DNA of 64,000 nt from Glebionis coronaria. Taxonomy: Eukaryota; Streptophyta; Magnoliopsida; Asterales; Asteraceae. Position 1 is the first letter of the stretch. Every line of letters starts with the position of its first letter. The notes below the pieces were generated by a model. The model had not been told where the DNA came from. It was given only the letters and a program-made list of their open reading frames with translations, and made no database searches. The stretch covers positions 618,154,580 through 618,218,579 of the forward strand of contig CM046877.1 of assembly GCA_025667525.1 (NCBI GenBank), read 5' to 3'. The translations under genes and the position numbers were made by a program. Shown piece by piece: positions 60,549-64,000 of this stretch.

Positions 60549-62100
60549 ACACTTTATGACACACACAAAAACTGTTTGACCAGGTCACCAGACCATTTTT
60601 GAACCAAAACTATTTTTACCCGTTTTACAACCAGCATAACCTGCTTATCTTACAAAATCTATAAATAACAAACCTTAAACAAGCGTCATCATGTTCAAAG
60701 ATTTTGAAAGGGTAGAAACATGTTATAACCTCACGTAAAAATATGATTATAAATAGCATGAAGCGTGGTGTGGCGGCATGTCCAAGCTACACGCTTTAAC
60801 GACTAAAGCAAAGCTTTAGCGTTTTTAAAGCGTGGCTTATGGCGGCGCAACATATACAAATACTTTTTTATTTTATCGTATTTTGATATTACATTTATAT
60901 TGAGTTAAAAATAAGTGTTTTACATAATAATTAAAGTTAGAAACTCTCTTTACATGTAATAATATTCATATTTTAAACTTAGTATTCAAAAAATCACATT
61001 TTCAAAATCTTCTAGGCGACATTTATAGGCAAAAACACTTCTATAAGAAGCGATACCACTTTTCAGGATCACTAGTTAACCCAATCTGGGATACAAGCAT
61101 CACTAAACATACACATGATGTTAATTTGAACTGAGGTTCCTTGATATGAACTCGGGTTTTATCAGATTAAACCCAAACTCGCTAAACCATAAAACATTGA
61201 GTAATGCTATACCTAGGCAGCAATTATAAAATAGAAAACCTACATATTCTAACGGCCTATAGTGGCTAAATAACTCTTTTGTTATATCTTGAGTTAGTCT
61301 TTCAAGCAAAACACGGACAAAATTCCGTTTTCAAGAGTTAAAACTACAAGACAGGGTAAAGTTAGTTTGATTGACTACAACCGGAATCCACTGCCTATAA
61401 CCAGCCTAGCTATCCGTCATGACACAAACGTTCGGTTAGGGCAGACAGCCTCATGCCCAATCTTGGATCATGGAAACACTGTATATCCAAAATCAGACCC
61501 AATCACCCGAACCAAACCTCATGACATACTTGATGGTTCAAGTATAATATATAATAAATGTCGTAACAAAAGAGAACATGACAGTAGGTACCATCCGTGA
61601 TATAGTACGCAGTCAAGAAAACAAAACCATAAGGGAGAAATTTAGCTGAAAGATGTACATTTGGCGGAGTCATAGTTTGTAAAACCGCAACTTAACCAAA
61701 TGTAATACAAGACGAAACAATCTCAAAGTCACACTCAAGTATAAGCTAAACAAATGCAAATTCACATTCAATTATAAGCTAAACAAACGCCAAGTCACAT
61801 TCAAATACAAGCTAGTTTAAGGATTCATAATAATAATAAGATAGAAGCATTGGTTCATAATGGAGACATGGAAAGATGATAGTCGTCAAACGGTAATGGC
61901 TGGATGCAAGGTCCGCAAAGGTGTGAGACATTCAACATGTACGTCAAATTAATAGGGTAGTGGATCTATCTCACCACGCATCCTGTGATCCAATACAATA
62001 GGGCAGTGCATCTTCCTCAGGTGCGCATCACACATGCTTTTAAAACACAGGGTGCAAGGCCTGCAAAAGGGTGAGACATTCAGCACGGACGTTAAATAAA
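60549..62100. other. Intergenic; no gene recognised
   Basis: A small AGCGTGG/CGCTTTA-rich block lies at 60,765-60,850. At 61,905-62,085 two related stretches (ggtgcaaggcctgcaaaggg-like, gtgagacattca) lie about 140 bp apart, a diverged direct repeat. The open frame at 61,367-61,600 shows no family signature. Confidence 0.5.
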
Positions 62101-62144
62101 TAAATAAAAACCAAGTTAAAATTTAGATGGTGAAATATAAGATG

Positions 62145-62578
62145 GGGTTATATAATATACCTCTGTCTGACTTTCAAGACCTGGTGCAGATGGGTGACGA
62201 AGCTTCAAATATTGTGTAATGTGTTCTTCCAGTAAGCTAGCAGTTCTTGGATACTGAGGGATGATAGTGGTGATGGTTGAGGTGAAAATGGGAGCGGTAG
62301 TTGGACACTTAGGGATGGTGGAGGTGGCAATGGGAGTGGTTCTGGTGGTGGTGGTGCCGTCAAGGTTGTGCACCACTTCTATGAGAAAAGTGTTCGGTGG
62401 ATAGAATTGAACGCATTGAGCCGCCTAATCACCTGAACCGTTTTTATGTTAGATGGGGGCCATGTTTTACCTGCGCCCAGTCAGTATCCTCTCCTTCATT
62501 ATCTTCTCCAACAGTATCATTACCATACAAATGTGACCACAAATATTCCAGAATTTCCGGCTTGTTGTCGTCGGATTC
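62145..62578 (-). pseudogene. Possible two-exon gene fragment, family unknown
   Basis: On minus an exon 62,578-62,471 lies between an acceptor (tgtgtacag) and a donor (gtaaaa) and reads ESDDNKPEILEYLWSHLYG and an acidic tail ending DTDWAQ, exactly 36 codons. A second stretch from about 62,398 (after ctcatag) to 62,148 is Pro/Ser/Thr-rich. Reading APPPPEPLPLPPPSLS or, in another frame, ASLLEEHITQYLKLRHPSAP, it ends at gtatat. I do not recognise the family. The exact codon fit and splice signals support a real exon, but no start or end of a gene is visible. Confidence 0.4.
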
Positions 62579-62684
62579 CTGTACACAATGTTAATGTCAG
62601 ATAACTAAAAATAAGGCAAATTAATTAAACTATCTATCTTACAACCATATATGCACAAAAAATCTATGCCATGCCTCCTAATCA

Positions 62685-62940
62685 GGACTTTGAATTAATT
62701 GTTATTAACATCAACAAAGCTTGTTTAATTTTATAGTCTTAAGCCAATTTTATTAACAAACACCAAACAGTTACCCACCAAAAAAAAGAAATGAAATGCC
62801 CAATGGGTTGGTGCGGGGTATGCACCATTGGGCTATCTAATACACCCTATGACACCCCGTACTTGGTGTTCTAAGCATATTGTACAATCTAGATGCCAGG
62901 AAAAAAATAAAGGGAATATTACACGCAAGCATCACATTAT
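62685..62940 (+). repeat. Direct repeat copy 2 of the CCCAATGG hairpin repeat (250 bp)
   Basis: It starts ttgttattaacatcaa and ends gcatcacatt, and is nearly identical to 63,430-63,690. It includes the hairpin gcccaat...ggtgc...gcacc attgggc at 62,798-62,833. Confidence 0.95.
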
Positions 62941-62942
62941 TT

Positions 62943-63140
62943 TCCCCTTTTTGATACCGGGAGATCAGGATTTTCCCCTTTTTCGGGAATTTCTCGATTT
63001 GGTATCAATCCTGTACCAAATTAGTGGTTCCAAATTCTTTTTCACCTTATTTCGTAGTTCCGGTCTCGTACCGGACGGGATTCGCGTACCGCGAATGAGT
63101 AAGGTTTCAGATACGATTCGAGTTCGAATTCAAGATTCGT
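62943..63140. repeat. GGTACC/CCCGA-rich element, reverse relative of 11,085-11,345
   Basis: It shares cgggaatttctcgatttggta (reverse orientation at 11,210) and ccttttt/cggga words. It lies between the two direct repeats. Confidence 0.6.
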
Positions 63141-63429
63141 GTTAAAATGCTCATCCTATACAATGGTTTTGAGACGTTTAAAATAAGGTAAAACTAAAAT
63201 TAATAAAAAAATGTATATTAATGTATGCCAAATTAAAAAGCATACCATTTTTGAGAATATGATGATAATTTTGGTTTTCTTTTTCCAACTTTAGTACTAA
63301 GATACAAATTTTTTGCGCGACTATTATTAGTTTAATCGTAACTAATGAGTCTATAGAGCGGAAAAATAGCATAAAAAATATTTCAAAAACGACAATCACA
63401 CGGGTACCCGTCGCTGCATCGCGCGGGTA
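63141..63429. other. AT-rich spacer; no gene seen
   Basis: It ends with a GGGTACCCG-rich block (63,400-63,432) of the kind found at ends of CGGGT elements. Confidence 0.45.
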
Positions 63430-63690
63430 CCCGACTAGTTGTTATTAACATCAATAAAGGTTGTTTAATTTTATAAAGTCTTAAACCAATTTTATTAACA
63501 AACACCAAACAGTTACCCACCAGAAAAAAGAAAGGAAATGCCCAATGGGTTGGCGCGGGGTATGCGCCATTGGGCTATCTAATACACCCTATGACACCCC
63601 GTACTTGGTGCTCTAAGCATATTGTACAATCTAGACGCCAAGAAAAAAATAAAGGAAATATTACACGCAAGCATCACATTGTTTAATGTC
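63430..63690 (+). repeat. Direct repeat copy 3 of the CCCAATGG hairpin repeat
   Basis: Near copy of 62,685-62,940. The hairpin is gcccaat...ggcgc...gcgcc attgggc at 63,540-63,575. Confidence 0.95.
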
Positions 63691-64000
63691 TTCTCCTGAA
63701 TTACTTTTTAAGTTATACAAAAACTTGAAATATTGACCGGATGTTTTCTAAAAGATATACAATACCATGATGTTTCTAACCTAATATGACAAAATTGCAA
63801 TGGGTGACTAATGTATTCAACATATAAGCTTTGATCATGGTTGTTACAACCCGATTAACCCAAAAAAAGCTTTTTTTTATATAATTTTAAAACCTGCCAA
63901 TGTGAGAGCCAAAAGAATTTATCATATTACTCGTAGTCGGGTTGACAAGAACCCATATAAACCCAAGTTAATCAGAATAAATTTCGCAACTTATCCTGCA
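63691..64000. other. Window end; no gene seen
   Basis: AT-rich. Words such as aacccgattaaccc (63,847-63,860) and cgggttgac (63,938) suggest the border of another CGGGT-type element running past the window. Confidence 0.4.

Noticed and set aside
1..64000. tRNA and rRNA genes
   Set aside because: No tRNA A/B box pairs with a cloverleaf or rRNA core sequences were noticed. The tRNA-like words found are retroelement primer sites. A tRNA scan was not possible.

Overview
This is plant nuclear DNA: AT-rich, with split genes (GT-AG introns) and many transposable elements nested in one another. The source is a eudicot. The polyprotein style of the large Copia element (coiled-coil region, second Cys/His motif before the protease) and the Stowaway/hAT/Tourist mixture remind me of Asteraceae such as Tanacetum, Artemisia or lettuce; that is an inference from memory, not a search. 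I see no intact, clearly functional host gene. All exon limits were placed by eye from splice signals and protein similarity.

Region 1 (1-12,007) holds the two halves of a DGS1/NCA2-type mitochondrial membrane protein gene in opposite orientations. The 3' half is on + (exons 1,742-3,873, with an extra copy of one exon at 831-908). The 5' half is on - (12,007 down to about 9,010, with in-frame stops). Between them lie two unrelated gene fragments side by side (leucyl-tRNA synthetase 4,766-5,165; raffinose-synthase/SIP family 5,223-5,596), a hAT-type MITE (6,819-7,265) and a Stowaway MITE (7,275-7,556).

Region 2 (12,008-32,646) starts with a broken Myb/SANT-like ORF of the PIF/Harbinger-associated kind (minus, 12,439-13,505). 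A Tourist-like MITE (ends 14,127 and 31,088) was split by a Ty3/gypsy-like LTR element (14,139-30,326, TSD tttgt). That element contains a CACTA transposon (18,981-24,284, TSD ata), which carries three exons of the Mediator subunit MED14 gene between arrays of a GTGTTGC subterminal motif. A 723-bp hAT MITE (24,457-25,179, 8-bp TSD) sits in the same internal region.

Region 3 (32,647-60,543) is a three-level nest. A Copia element with 364-bp LTRs (TSD catct; gag, coiled-coil region, protease, integrase, reverse transcriptase and RNase H all visible but mutated) was split inside its polyprotein by a non-coding LTR element in reverse orientation (35,710-51,904, 281/282-bp LTRs, perfect initiator-Met-type PBS). 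That element was split in turn by a Ty3/gypsy chromovirus-like element with 3.44-kb LTRs (37,247-49,501, TSD gaaga). Repeated purine tracts before the 3' LTR suggest that the outer two belong to the Sirevirus group of Copia.

Region 4 (60,544-64,000) has no recognised gene. It holds a possible two-exon fragment on minus (62,578-62,145) and a 250-bp direct repeat whose hairpin shows a paired (compensatory) base change. The window as a whole is a record of transposon nesting, gene capture and local rearrangement, not a working pathway.
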